Shown here in pieces: positions 1-12,938 of a DNA stretch of 64,000 nucleotides; positions within the stretch are counted from its first letter, which is position 1; each line of letters opens with the position of its first letter. The notes beneath the pieces are model-generated. The model made no database searches. It had not been told where the DNA came from and saw nothing but the letters and a program-made list of their open reading frames with translations. The DNA lies in the NCBI GenBank assembly GCA_019426215.1, contig CM033400.1, positions 18,584,568 through 18,648,567 of the forward strand, in the 5' to 3' direction. The position numbers were made by a program, and so were the translations under genes. This DNA is from Buddleja alternifolia. Taxonomy: Eukaryota > Streptophyta > Magnoliopsida > Lamiales > Scrophulariaceae.

Positions 1-527
1 AATTTGTAGAAGTTTCTGTGTGATTCTTTGAGAACCATCTTAGTGGATTGCCTCCAAGTGTTCAAGGAGAAGAAGGACGTAGTTGGGATTACACCACCCA
101 ACGAACCTTACAAATATCGTGCTCTTTACTTTACAGTCATTCTTCATATTATTATATCTTTGTATAAATCTGTTAAGTAAAACTCAAATGAACGCTAAGC
201 AACTAAAACACTTTCTGTGACGCTAAAGCTTTCAAAAAGGAAGACATCAAAATCATTCCGCTGTGCTAACACTGATTAAAGAAGTGAACGCTTAAACCTA
301 TTTGGTTGTAGTATTCAAATTCTAAAATCTAAGTTAACTTTATAAAACAGTCTTCATTAGACGCTCAGCCGAAGCATCTATATTTAAAGAAAACGTTTGG
401 TCGAGCGTCTACATTTCAAGCGTCCAAAACATTTTAATACGAATCGTTTTGAAGTAAAAAAAGACTTCAGGGTCTATTCAACCCCCCTCCCTTTCTAGAC
501 CCTTTCGTATGGCACTTGGGACCAACA
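1..527 (+). repeat. Element A 5' LTR, 3'-terminal part
   Basis: It matches 12412-12938 base for base in length and closely in sequence. It ends CCAACA directly before the primer binding site. About 1,044 bases of this LTR lie left of the window, judging from the 1,571-bp 3' LTR. Confidence 0.95.
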
Positions 528-529
528 AG

Positions 530-541
530 TGGTATCAGAGC
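530..541 (+). other. Element A primer binding site (initiator tRNA-Met)
   Basis: TGGTATCAGAGC begins two bases after the LTR end and is complementary to the 3' end of plant initiator tRNA-Met, the standard Ty1/copia minus-strand primer site. Confidence 0.93.
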
Positions 542-627
542 GGTTAAAGTTGAAATTTTAAAATTTCCAAGCGTAACAGCTTGTTTAGATCCCTTTTCAA
601 AATTTAGTTGCTGTTAATTTGTCTTTC

Positions 628-2847
628 ATGGCATTTTCTAAAGTTCCTAAGTTGACCGAGTCAAACTATGACTCATGGATGGTCAAAACTTTTACATATC
701 TTTGTTCATGTGATGACGAAATGTGCGATATTATTTTAGATGGACCAATACAAATTCTGAAGGTTATTACCAGAGCGTCTGGAGCCACAAAAGAAACTCC
801 AGATGGCTATGTTGAGAAGCGTAAACAAGAATGGTCCACTGATGAGCGTCGAAGAGCAAATCTGGACAATGTTGGTCGAAATGATTTGTATACAGCTATT
901 GGTGACAACGACAATTTATTCAACAAAGTTAAATCATGTAATACCACTAAAGAAATCTGGGATAAGTTGGCTATAATCTGTGGTGGATCAGCTCAAATCA
1001 AGGAAAATAAGCTCTCCATTGCTCCAGAAAAATTCAACAGCTTTAAGATGTTACCTAATGAGACCCTAGAGCAATTGGACATAAGATTCACAGCTCTTGT
1101 TACGGAACTTACATCATTGGGAATGGATTTACAGAACCGAGAAATGGTGGTTAAGATTTTCAAAAGTCTACCTAGTAGATTTTTTATGAAGACAACCGCA
1201 ATGAGAGAATCTAATATGTTGGATCTTTTAAGTCCAGAAGACGCCTTTTCAGAACTCAAGGCATTTGAGTTTGAGTTAAACTCAGCTAGTGACGTTGTGA
1301 GTAGTCCGGTAATTGAATCTGGAGCGCTCGTAGCATCAATCAAGGGTAAATCGGGTAATAAGGGAAAAAGTTAAGATATCAGTGAAGATGAGGAACTAGC
1401 ACTTCTAAATAGATTCAGAAAGTTCTTGAGATATGAAAAGAAAGGAAGTAGTCCTAAGCATCAAGGACAGAGTTCATATCAAGCGCCTGCTCCAATAAAT
1501 CAACAGTTTCAAGGGCCTCAGTATTCTGTTCCTACATCCCAAGCGCCTGTTCAGTACCAAGTGTCTGCTCAAAATGTCTCAATACCAGTGGTCTCAAAAC
1601 CACACAATGCAAGATTAACAACTGAACAAAAGATGAAAATTAATCTGTTTTATAATTGCAGAAAACCAGGGCACTACTAGGTAAATTGTCCTTATCCAAA
1701 CGTATCTAAGCCTTCAAGGCAGGATTACTTGGATAGAAACCAATTCAGGAGCAACCTTCGTCAACAAGGTTTGCTAGCGGAATCAGAACAAGCATCCGCA
1801 CTTGAAGACTTAGAGTCTTCAGAAGAAAGTAGTGATGATGATGAGCCAGTTGATAACTCAGCGCTTATTTGTCTCATGGCCAGAGATGATGAAGCGTCTC
1901 CTGAGGTAAACACTGAATTATCTCTTCCTCTTTCTTATGAAGAATTACTTGACAAAGTCAAAGAATATTATAATGATTGTCAAGTTCCAACCAAATTATA
2001 CCAAAATCACTTTGATATTATTTCATCGCTCAAAAGTGATAAAGTGACGCTCAAAGCAGAATTGCAAGTTCAGCAACAGTGCATTGAGAAAAACCAATCG
2101 CTTGAGAGTGAAATAATCCAGTTGAAAAGTGATCTTGATATGATAGTCAAGAGAGAAGCTGAGCTGATTGCTAGACTTGCTAAATTAGAACAGCTCGTCT
2201 CATCATTGTCTAAAGCGTCAAGAAAGCTAGACAATGTGACTAAGGTAACAAGGTTATTTGGGGAAAAGACCGGTTTAGGATGTAATAAATTCGGTAAACA
2301 ACCAAACAAATCAACTGTTACGGCAAACAACAAAGGAAAGGGTATTTTCTTTGTTAAAGAAGGTTCACAAAGACAAATGCTAAATGAACCAAGCGACAAT
2401 GGTAAGAGGCCAAATGAGAAAGCTAAAGCTGACTCAGGCAAAGGAAAGGCGAAAGCAAATAATTCACAAAGAAAGGTTCATCCAAATGCTCAAAAGGCTA
2501 AGGATAAACCTGACCACTGTGAGTCAAGCGCTAAAGGTCCAACATCAAAAATGCAACCCAAGCCAGCGAGAAGGAAATACCAGCGTCAATATCCACAACG
2601 GTCTAGATCATATTATCGCTACTATGATGATTATGACTATGACTATGACTATGATTATGATTACTATTATAATCAAGGATATTACTATACACCCAAACAG
2701 CACACACAACACAATGTGAAACCTAAGAAAGCCAGTATTCCTACAATGAAGACTAGGCAAATATGGGTTCCTAAAGTTCTAATTTAAACTAACAATGCTA
2801 CTAATGGTAAAGGACCTAACCAACAATGGGTGCCTAAACAGAAATAG
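628..2847 (+). pseudogene. gag: Element A gag (capsid/nucleocapsid), broken
   Basis: This reading frame encodes the structural Gag protein. The N-terminal part (from MAFSKVPKLTESNYDSW) is the UBN2-type copia Gag domain. Near codon 340 is a CCHC zinc knuckle with its first Cys replaced by Phe and a stop just after the His. Then come an acidic, coiled-coil-like stretch (about 1800-2230), a Lys/Ser-rich basic part and a Tyr-Asp repeat (about 2620-2680). One frame holds throughout, but stops lie at 1372, 1678 and 2785 before the terminal TAG at 2845. The stop at 2785 is shared with element B, so it predates both insertions or is part of the normal gag/pol boundary. I start at the ATG at 628 because the copia Gag similarity begins there. 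Confidence 0.85.
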
Positions 2848-2861
2848 AACTTCCCTTTTGA

Positions 2862-5800
2862 TTGCAGGTACTTAGAGCTAAAGCCAATACATCTGTTTGG
2901 TACTTCGATAGTGGATCGTCAAGGCACATGACTGGTTCCAAAGATATTCTGGTCAACTATCGAGCTACCAATGGTCCTCAGGTTGTAGTTGGGGACAACT
3001 CCAAAGGTAAAACCAAAGGTATAGGTATTGTGCATAAGGGGAACATCATGATAAGTGATGTTTATTATGTTGAGGGTCTAAACCACAATTTATTAAGTAT
3101 AAGTCAATTTTGTGATAAAGGCTTTGAAGTCATATTCTCAAGTGACTGTTGCTATATAAATGACGCTAAGACTAAGTCTACTAAATTGAAAGGTAAAAGA
3201 ACAAACAATGTGTATTTGGTAGATTGGGGTTCAACAGTTGATAACAACCCAACTAGCTTTGTTGCTAAAAATGAATCTAAAACGGGTTGGTTATGGCATA
3301 GAAAAATGAATCACCTCAACTTTAAGACAATCTCTCAGCTAATACATCTAAATCTTGCAGAGGGATTACCAAAAGGACCATTTCACAAGGATCGCCTTTG
3401 TGACGCTTGCCAAATGGGCAAACAAGTCAAATCATCCTTCAAGAGAAAACCTCATCTATCTATCTCTAGAATACTTGAACTACTTCACATGGATTTGTTT
3501 GGATCCGTTCAAACGATCAGTGTGAGTGGTAAAAAGTATACTTTGGTGATAGTGGATGATTTCTCTCGATTTACTTGGGTGGAATTTCTTTCATCCAAAG
3601 ATGAGACATGTGACAAGTTAACAACGCTTATTGGGCAACTTCAAGGTTGTTGAGAAGTTTTGTGCAGAGAATGGAATACATCATGAGTATTCAGCTCCCA
3701 GAACTCCCCAACAGAATGGTGTTGCTGAGCGCCGGAACAGAACGCTCAAAGAAGCTGCTAGGACAATGTTAGCAGAGTCCATGCTTGCTTATAGGTTTTG
3801 GGCCGAAGCGATCAATACTGCCTGTTACACTCAAAACTGCTGCATAATCAACAAACAGCATGGAAAAACTCCATATGAACCGTGGAAGGGAAGTCCAAAT
3901 GTTTCATACTTTCATGTCTTTGGTTCTAAATGTTTTATCCATAATAATGGATCCCAAAGCCTAAAGACATTTGATCCTAAAGCGGATGAGGAAATCTTTC
4001 TACGCTACGCCAAGAATGGAAAGAATTTTCGCATCTTAAACAAGATCAAATCGAAGGTTGAAGAATCTATTTATGTTGTTTTTGATAATGCTAACCAAGA
4101 ATCGAGTAAGGTTAATGTGAATGATGTAGGAGTTGATGATCTATGTCATCAAGCGTCTAAGATTACAATTGATGATGATAGTGACGACGATGATGAGATC
4201 TCAGTGCCACCTCCTAAGATTACTCGTAAGGTTACTCTGGATAACAATGTAAGAAATGCTGATGATCATGAAGAGAGTGATCATCAAGAGCAAACAAGGA
4301 TTGGTAAACTTGAAGCGCCTACGCAAGACGGTAGTCAAGCGTCTGATCTTCAAGCGCCTGTTGAACCTCTTAACCCATTCCAACCAAATAGACTATGGCT
4401 GCGTGATCATCCACCTGAGCAGATTATTGGAGATATTGAAGCGCCTGTTAGGACTAGAGCCGCTACATTTAATGAGGCTATGTTCGCAAGCTTTCTATCT
4501 CAAATGGAACCTAAGAAAGTGGATGAAGCGCTAAGTGATCCAAGTTGCATTGAAGTTATGCAAGAAGAGTTGAATCAGTTTGAGCGAAGTAAGGTTTCGA
4601 CACTAGTACCAAGACCAATTCACCAAGGAGTTATTGGAACTAGATGGGTATATAGAAACAAGATGGATGAGAATGGCATTGCAACAAGAAACAAGGCTAG
4701 ACTCGTAGCTCAAGGATATTGCCAACAAAATGATATTGACTTTGATGAGACATATGCTCCAGTCGCCCGTCTTGAAGCAATTCGCATGTTTCTAGCGTAT
4801 GCACCGTTTAACAAGTTTACGGTGTATCAGATGGACGTGAAGAGTGCCTTCCTGAATGGTAAACTCCAAGAAGAAGTATATGTGGAGTAATCACCGGGAT
4901 TCATCAACAACCATGGTAAGGGTATGGTCTACAAGCTAGACAAAGCACTTTATGGGCTTAAGGAAGCACCCCGCGAGCATGGTATGACACTCTCTCTATC
5001 TTTCTTATTGGTAAAGGCTTTTCAAAAGGCAGCATTGATAGAACATTATTTAAAATTACCAATAATGAAGATATTCTCTTAGTCCAAATTTATGTTGATG
5101 ATATTATATTTGGCTCTACTAATAAGCGTCTGTGTGAGAAATTTTAAAAAATGATGCAAGAACAATTTGAAATGAGCATGATGGGTGAATTAACTTTCTT
5201 CTTAGGATTACAAGTTAAACAACTCCCTAATGGCATATTTATTAACCAAACTAAATATACAAGAGATATGATTAAGAAATTTGGTTTGGAAAATGCATCA
5301 TATTCAAAAATTCCAATGAGTCAAACGCTTAAGTTAGGTAAACATGAAAGTGGGAAGAAGATTGATATCACTAATTATAGAGGTATCATTGGATCACTTC
5401 TTTATCTTATTGCTAGTAGACCTGATATTATGTTTTCGGTATGCATGTGTGTTTCGGTATGCATGTGTGCACGGTTTCAAGCCAATCCTAAAGAGTCACA
5501 CTTAATTGATGCCAAGAAGATCCTTAAATACCTAAAAGGCACACAAAATGTGAGCTTATGGTATCCTAGGGACTCTCCTTTTGAACTAATTGGTTACTCA
5601 GATGCAGATTTTGCAGGTTACAAAATAGATCGTAAGAGTACTAGTGGTACATGTCAATTTCTAGGTGATAGGTTAGTTTCATGGCATAGTAAGAAACAAC
5701 AATTCATAGCTACCTCTACAGCCGAAGCTGAGTATGTAGCTGCAGAAAGTTGTTGTGCACAAGTGTTATGGATGAGGCATCAGCTTAGAGATTATGGTAT

Positions 5801-6056
5801 AATCCTAGGTCTAACCCCCATTCATTGTGATAACCAAAGCACTCTAGCCATGACTCACAACCCTGTTCTTCACTCCAGAACCAAACATATTGACATTAGA
5901 TACCATTTTCTTCGTGACCATGTTCAAAAGAAAGATATCTCCATGCATTTTATTGGAACTGACAAACAATTGGTAGATATCTTCACCAAAGCACTCAACG
6001 AACAATGATTTCTTACTATGAAAAGTGAATTAGGTATGGTCGACTTAAACGCTTAA
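2862..6056 (+). pseudogene. pol: Element A pol (protease, integrase, RT, RNase H), broken
   Basis: Pol would process Gag-Pol, copy the RNA and integrate the DNA. Protease has an intact Asp-Ser-Gly site at 2907-2915. Integrase keeps its N-terminal HHCC zinc site (about 3297-3410) and the first catalytic Asp. Compared with element B, about 62 bases are missing near 3645, which removes the second catalytic Asp and shifts the frame. RT starts near 4540; its YVDD motif at 5091-5102 is intact. Further damage is a TAA at 4888, a two-base insertion near 4975, a TAA near 5148, and a TGA at 6006 replacing an Arg codon. RNase H retains the AEAEY motif. The frame has no ATG at its start; it opens after a TGA at 2859, 12 bases beyond the gag stop. 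Confidence 0.88.
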
Positions 6057-6838
6057 TCATTATGCATCATATTTTATTAGACATATAATTTAGGGGGAAT
6101 CCACTTTGTTTATGTCCAAAAGATTTTTCAAAAATTGTTACAAGTTATCAAACTTAAGGGGAACCTTAAAATTGTACTTGAAACATATTTCAAGCGTCAA
6201 TGATCAAAAACTTTCATGTGCATGATCATCAACGCTCAGAATTATTTATGCACAATATGTTGACGCTAAAATATAAAAGGATCTTAATTTCGAGCGTCAA
6301 TATAAATTTAACAACGAATGGTATCTGTTGAGCGTTGAACCAATTCCATTCAACACTCAATATAAAATCGTTTATAAAACTCATGCATAAATTTTACAAG
6401 CATCTTAAAGTAGTGGATAGACTCAACAGTCTATGTTGTACTTTATCTACACGCTTCCATCACATCAAACTGGTGGGTAATCAAAACTTTTCAAAATGGC
6501 GGTTCAAAAATAGCACGTGTCTATGTACGTGTCAATGTACCATTAGGCGCGTGTACTACACTCTGAAAATCCCAAAAGTTTTTCAAATTTTAACTCTCGG
6601 ATGTCAAATCATTATATATGGGAGTTACCAAATGTAACTTCTCTCTCTTACACAAAACTCGCCTCCGTAGTTAATATTTTCATGGCTGAGATTCAAAATT
6701 AAAAGAAATTCTTTACACGTGTCTAAATCCTACAGAGACTAGAGAACACAAGTTTCAAAAATTCATTACTGTGTCATTTAAAACACAATTTCCGCAGAAA
6801 AAATTTTCACTTTCACCCATAGCTTTCTGCAAATTTTA

Positions 6839-6869
<31 letters not shown>

Positions 6870-6908
6870 AAAGCAAAAGAAAATCTCAGTTCATCTTTTT
6901 CACTAAAA
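6057..6908 (+). promoter_or_regulatory. Element A pol-ORF3 spacer with TATA box and G-boxes
   Basis: This 850-base non-coding stretch separates pol from ORF3. It has a TATATA at 6613-6618 and CACGTG G-boxes at 6514 and 6716. A (CT)14 run lies at 6839-6866, just before the ORF3 ATG at 6909. Element B keeps the TATA and one G-box at equivalent places. This resembles a plant core promoter and could give ORF3 its own transcript; a splice acceptor is an alternative. Function is inferred. Confidence 0.4.
6839..6866. repeat. (CT)14 microsatellite
   Basis: Uninterrupted CT dinucleotides 40 bases before the ORF3 ATG. Pyrimidine-rich tracts are common in plant 5' untranslated leaders. Element B lacks the long run at the same place. 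Confidence 0.9.
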
Positions 6909-9900
6909 ATGGCACCAAAGAAATCTGCCTCTACTTTGGCCGAGTCTATCATCAAGGTTACTGAAGGCCTTGTTGTTAATTGGAAATTTCTTTATGAGCA
7001 ACCTCAGATCAATCTAATTGATATGATGGACATGGTAACCAAGGCTGGGCTCAAAACATTCTTGACTAAGTATTCCTATCTGTTTCCAACGGAAGTCGAC
7101 ATCTTCTGGAAAACTGCTAAACTTTCCGCGGACAAGAAGTCTATCTCTTGTCTCATTCCTCTATCCAAGAAGGAGCCACCAAAGGAATTTGTTTTGTCTG
7201 CTGCTTCCATTGCAAAGAACTTCAATCTTCCAAATGAGGGTGAGGCATTGGACAGTGTTACTTTAGAACAAATCAAGAACGCATAGACGACTATGAGTGC
7301 TTATGACGGCGGACCATACAAACAGCACTTTGAAAAGAAAGATTTAGTGTCCAAATACTGATTGATGGCTGATTTCTGCAGCAAAATCATAAAATGTCGA
7401 GTGGGTACCTTCGATAAAGTAAACCCAATTCAATTTCAGATGATGACGGCGATACTCCTCAATCTCAAGATAAACTGGCGTGAGTATGTATTTAGAAGGT
7501 TTAGAGACTGTTTAAGCGCCTCAAATAAACCTTATGGGATTATTTTGAGCAACCTATTATATAAATCAGACTGTGTCTACTCATCTGGTCAACCGCTGAA
7601 CAAGACCAAGATGCTGGGAAGAAGAATTCTGAATAATCTGTTCAATCCTCCCAAAGTTGGTGGTGCTGCTAGACCACTATCTGAGCGTCTGGAAGTATGC
7701 AAAGTGTCAGATGAAAAAGCTGAGCGTCCAGTTCCAGAAGAAGCCGTGAAGCGTCCGATTGCAACAAAGAAGAGGGCTCCCAGAAAGCCCAAGGCTCAAG
7801 CCATTCCTTCTCCTCAAAAGGATGATGAAGACACTGATGAGGATGTAGAGGACAAAATTCCTCTCATTAGGCGTAGGAAGCTGGAAGGGATTATTAAACA
7901 AATAGACTTTGAGGAACCATCTACCGCTCCTCCCGCTCAAACGCTAAAGCTCGTTGAAGGAGTCAACGTGAAGAAAATTTTCAAGCGTTCCAGGACAAGC
8001 AAGCGTCGAGTTGCTCCTTTTCCTGAAGAGCCTGAGACTATTGAGCCAAGCGCTCTAGTTGCTGTTGAGCCAAGCGCTCAAGTTGCCATTGAGCTAAGCG
8101 CTCAAGTTGCTGTTGAGACAAGTTCGTAGGGTAAGTTTATTTCTTCCCACAACATTTCCTTTCCTACCTCTGTAGAAGATCCTGCTCTTATAGAGGATAG
8201 TTCTTATGTTACAGCTTTAGTTTCAGCTGCTGCTGAAGCATCAACAGACATCCACCTAGATGTTGAGATGACAGAAGTTGTGGCTATTGCCAAAGACGTT
8301 GCCGCAGAAGCTACTACACTTGAAGTAGAGGAACCTGCTCCCCAAGAGGTTCGAGCGTCAACTAGTGTTCCGGCTATAACAGAGGCACTCGCAAAAAGTC
8401 AGAGCGTTGCTGAAGACATTACAAAGCCAAAGCATTTCTTCAAGCTGGACCCACAGAAGATGATTGATCATTCAATCCATTTTATGCCCCCAGCGCTCGA
8501 AGAAGACTTCATTCCAGCTGGATATAATGAAGAACGATACATTAATGCTGAGAATGAGGTAGCCTCGCTAATTGACATCGACAATCAGATCAGGGATATA
8601 GTGTTCAACACCGAGCTGACAGAAATTGAGAGGAAGTACTATCTGGCCGTTCAACTTGGTAAAACTCCTGGTCAGATCGCATCTTCTCTTTTTCTTCAAC
8701 AAAACAGACAAGGAGGTAGAACTCCTAGGTGTGATATGGATCTCGCCTACTACCTAGATTATGGGCACAATAAGTCCACTGGTTTTGCTCTGAGAGACTA
8801 CAACATCAGAGTGTATGATCCTTTTCGCCCAGAGTTTCTCAACCCTTCAGAGGAAGTCTTAAACAGAGAAGGCTACACACATTTTCCTCTTATAGCAAAC
8901 AGTGATGAGAACAAGAATTCTGTCAATCCTCTTCGACTATGGAAGAATAAAGGAATTCATGCCGGTGAGAGTCTAGCATCTCTCACAGATGTCATCCAGA
9001 CTGAAGCTGATGCATATTTTGACAGCGTCTGAAATTCCAACTATCAGGCTGATAGATATTGTTTTGAATCTATCAGAGATATCCATCATGAAGGCATTCG
9101 AGCTATGGTCAATGCTGGAATAGACTACTGTATGGCTGAAGTCAACTGGGTAGAAGCGTATGTGGGCTATAGATATACGTTCACAGAATTAGTTCAAGGT
9201 CCCTATTTATTTGGCATAGGCATGCATGACAAGAAGCGTCAGTTTGCCAAGTATTGTCTTCTAAAGCGTCAAGAGCGAGTTGGACCTGTTGCCAAGCTGC
9301 CTAAAGTCCGTCAACAGATAGAGCAGTGTCTGCTTCAAGAGTTGCACAGACTGTCCATTACTCCCCTCCAATTCAACGCTCAAACGTCCACCAGTGGTAA
9401 TTCATCTCTATCCTGTTTGAACTTCTCACCAAGTCACTGCGATGAAAACTTTAGATTGATGATGAAGATCATGGCTCCCATTCCTCATTTTGACAAGATC
9501 TTCACTGAAAATCTACGAAAGCCAAATGGCTCGAGGATTCGAAACTTCCAAGGTTATCCACTTCTACCTTCTATCAGACAGGAAGTAAGCGATCACTATG
9601 CTTATGTTCTTTCCTTACTTGAATGCAATCAAGGCATAGCTCGGGCAGTGTATCTGTATTTGGAAGACTGTTACTACAAGTATGTACCAAAAGCTCACAA
9701 GTCACAGCGTCTTCCTACAGATCGAATTATCGGATTTTCCTTGCATTACTGCCCAGATACATTATTCCTCATTTCGAAGCCACAGTCAAGGATCTGCCCA
9801 AACCACGTACTGGACATCATGGGTCCAATGTACGTCCGAGGCAGAGATAGTCCACTCCATACCTTCATTCAAGGGACTTGCATCTCTCGCTCACGACTAA

Positions 9901-11134
9901 CTGAACTTCTGGAAGCTGCTTCAAATTCATATGCAGATATAGCAAATTAGAACTTCCAATTCGATGATTTTCGCCAACCAGAGTCAGCTCTTGAGGAAAA
10001 ATCTGCTAAGTTAGTTGAAGCGTCTGCACCCTCCGAAGTTGAAAATATTCCAGCGTCTGCTGAAGAACCAGTTCAAGCGTCTCTACCAAAAGCTATTCCT
10101 GACGCTCTTGAACTCGTTGATTCTGTTGCTGCTGATACGGCTGAGGATCTTCAAACTAATGTACGAGGTACAATTTTTGATCCTGCATATCAAGCTCCCC
10201 TTGACTCACTCAAGCATACATCGAGATTCAAGCGACCGGCTCCTCAAGCGGTTCCATCGGATGTGGGTTAAGTGTTTGGACCTTTTCTGAAATCTGTCTT
10301 AGAGGAGATGAGTAATCAAGCTATCAAAATGAAGAATCCCTTCACTGGATTAAGACAGATCTGGCAAAGATTGAATCTCAAATCTCAAATAGGTCATATG
10401 AAAGGTTCTGCTTAAGCGGCTGTTGATGAGTGTTATAGAGAATTTCAAGAGATGAATGATGCTACCAACGCTAAGCTTCTCGCAATGAACGAACAGTTCG
10501 ACAAGCGTTTTAATGATATTACAGCTTCATTATCTCAGATTGCCTCTCAGGCTAGTCTACTCACAAAACATTTTCTGAAGGCTGGTGATGGCAATAAGGG
10601 GGAAGAGAAGAGAAAAGGAGAAAAGGAGAAAAGAGAAGAGCATCTGGTTCAAGAGCTCAAGATCCTCCTCCGCCGCCGAAGCGTCAGCATTTATCTACTC
10701 TCTCTGAGTCAAGACTCCCATCTTGGATACCTGCTTATGGAGAAAGTGATCTTGCTGGAGCGCCTAGTAGAACACTAAGAGAACCTCCACTAGCTCTATA
10801 TCCAAATCTACCAATACCTACTAGAGCACGACTTGAACAGTTTAACATTCCTCTTCAAAGAGCATCGATTCCAGAACCGACAGATCCAAGAATTTTAGCT
10901 GAAGAAAGGCAGATGTCTGACTTCAACCGAACTTTCAGAGTTTGCCTAAGGTATATTGGTATTAACCCTACTGATTGGGACAAACACTTTGCTACTATCA
11001 AGAAGAGGCAAAAGGAAGAGAATAAGCTCATAATTGACAAAGATCATGAAGCGATGATGACCTTGGAAGATAACCTAACTGAAGCTATCCGAGCTGAAAT
11101 GTCCAAGCGATACAAAGTTAGACCAAGTCGTTAA
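6909..11134 (+). pseudogene. Element A ORF3 (env-like position, function unknown), broken
   Basis: A reading frame of about 1,400 codons beginning MAPKKSASTLAES. Sireviruses carry a so-called env-like ORF in this position, but by eye I see no signal peptide, membrane segment or fusion peptide, so envelope function is not supported. Visible parts: an N-terminal globular domain (to about codon 250); a Lys/Pro/Glu-rich linker with repeated Val-Glu/Ser-Ala units (about 8030-8125); a second globular region (about 8440-9950); and a C-terminal helical, coiled-coil-like region followed by a basic stretch. Stops lie at 7284, 7359, 8127, 9030, 9948 and about 10269, with indels near 10315 and after 10640. 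Element B shows sense codons at several of these places, so many breaks are private decay. The ATG at 6909 is shared with B and follows the CT tract. Confidence 0.75.
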
Positions 11135-11352
11135 AGCGTTTTGATTTACATTATCTATATTCTTGTCTTTTATGAAATTTTTTGTTTAGTTGTAAAAATG
11201 CTTGTAATCATTGACATATATAAAATGCATTTTTCAACTGAAACAACTCGTTGAAGCATAACTAACATCAACTAACCTTATCTAACCAAAGCTAACTTTG
11301 ATTTTTTGGCTGTCTAACTCTTGAACTATAAAAGAGTAAGTATTGCCATCAT

Positions 11353-11367
11353 CAAAAAGGGGGAAAT
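11353..11367 (+). other. Element A polypurine tract
   Basis: AAAAAGGGGGAAAT directly precedes the TG of the 3' LTR; it is the plus-strand primer for reverse transcription. Element B has the matching tract at 20144-20157. Confidence 0.9.
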
Positions 11368-12938
11368 TGTTAGGAATTTCATGTTAGATGTTTTGATGAT
11401 GACAATTAGGAATTTATTTTAGACCCCAAAGTATGTAAGTTTGATTTTAGTAGAAATCATGTATAAGCTTTGAAGCGTTAGATTTGTAATAGGCTTTATA
11501 GGCTTTGTTTTGTTTTATTCTAGATTGTTAGGCTAAGTAGTTTTAGGCTGAGCGTCTGATGAATTCTGAGTGAGCTTATCAGTAGTTAAGTTTGAAGACT
11601 CAAGCGCCTGAAGTCTGAATGAAGATGAAGTTTCCAAGCGTCTAAATATCCAGCTATATCAAGTGTTACCTTATAAGGCAGAAGCAATTCAAGGATGGAT
11701 AGGCGTCTATCAATGATGGATTTCACCTTAATTTATTTCTAAGTCCAGAAGGAGTTTAATGCAATTATTCTCAGTGCATTAAATACCAACGGGTATTTAA
11801 TTCAAATGCATTAAATGTTGATAAGAGCATTAAATGTGATATGCACTTTCAGACGTACGGAAAAGCCACCCTATTGGATTATCAACTTTTCACAGACTGC
11901 AGCACCAACTTTTGTGCAGCAGATTTTCAGGAAAAAGGACAAAAGTAGTTCACTCGCGGAAGTGAGAGACACGCGCCTGTGCATGTGTCAAACGGACACT
12001 TTTTCCAAAAATGCCTATAAATAGGACTTCAACAACAAGACAAAAACAACGATCAATTCCAAGACAAATTGTTGTTACATTGAAGTCTCATTCCTTAAAA
12101 TCTTAGAAAAGCCAGAATATTCAATCAAATATTCTCCTTGCTTTTCTTCAATTCCTGAGATAGTCAACCAATATCTCAAACATTCTTTTTAAAGAAACCC
12201 ACATTACTATTGAGATATTCCCAAGTTGTTTGAACTTCATCAAAATCAAACAAACCTTTTAGAAAAACCCCATCCAAGCCTCGTGATCTGTGTGAAGTAG
12301 AAGTTGGATACTTGCATTATTTTTGGGTGAAAGAAGCAAAGGGATAGAAGTGATTTGGAGCAGAAATCTGTGTGATCAAGGAGCTCAAGTCATCAACATC
12401 CATCTCTCCCTAATTTGTAGAAGTTTCTGTGTGATTCTTTGAGAACCATCTTAGTGGATTGCCTCCAAGTGTTCAAGGAGAAGAAGGACGTAGTTGGTAT
12501 TACACCACCCAACGAACCTTACAAATATCGTGCTCTTTACTTTACAGTCATTCTTCATATTATTATATATTTGTATAAATTTGTTAAGTAAAACTCAAGT
12601 GAACGCTAAGCAACTAAAACACTTTCTGTGACGCTAAAGCTTTCAAAAAGGAAGACTTCAAAATCATTTCGCTGTGCTAACACTGATTAAAGAAGTGAAC
12701 GCGTAAACCTATTTAGTTGTAGTATTCAAATTCTGAAATCTAAGTTAACTTTATAAAACAGTCTTCATAAGACGCTCAGCCGAAGCATCTATATTTAAAG
12801 TAAACGCTTAGTCGAGCGTCTACATTTCAAGCGTCCAAAACATTTTAATACAAATCTTTTTGAAGTAAAAAAAGGACTTCAGGGTCTATTCAACCCCCCC
12901 CCCCTCTAGACCCTTTCGTATGCCACTTGGAACCAACA
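11368..12938 (+). repeat. Element A 3' LTR
   Basis: 1,571 bases, beginning TGTTAGGAATTTC and ending CCAACA. Its last 527 bases match the partial 5' LTR. It carries many AGCGTC/GACGCT words. A TATA box (CTATAAATA) lies at 12014-12022, in the usual U3 position. Confidence 0.95.
12014..12022 (+). promoter_or_regulatory. TATA box of element A LTR
   Basis: CTATAAATA about 650 bases into the LTR; the corresponding TATTTATA is present on the other strand in the 5' LTR of element B (31783-31790). This is the likely start region of the genomic transcript. Confidence 0.6.

Larger units (their letters stand above)
1..12938 (+). mobile_element. Element A: Sirevirus-like Ty1/copia retrotransposon, left end outside window
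   Basis: The order is partial 5' LTR, tRNA-Met primer site, gag, pol (protease, integrase, RT, RNase H), a long third ORF, polypurine tract and 3' LTR. The domain order is Ty1/copia; the extra long ORF after pol and the large size (about 14 kb if complete) point to the Sirevirus group. The two LTRs can be compared over 527 bases and differ at roughly 20 positions by eye, so the insertion is not very recent. All three ORFs are disrupted. The target duplication cannot be checked because the left flank is outside the window; the right flank starts GAAGT. Element B is a second, inverted copy of the same family. Confidence 0.92.

Noticed and set aside
993..1343. Minus-strand ORF of 116 codons opposite element A gag
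   Set aside because: Antisense shadow of the gag frame; no domain and no independent start context.
6771..6908. Upstream extension of ORF3 of element A with a Ser-Leu repeat resembling a hydrophobic leader
   Set aside because: The Ser-Leu run is the translated CT microsatellite; element B does not conserve it, and the shared start is the ATG at 6909.
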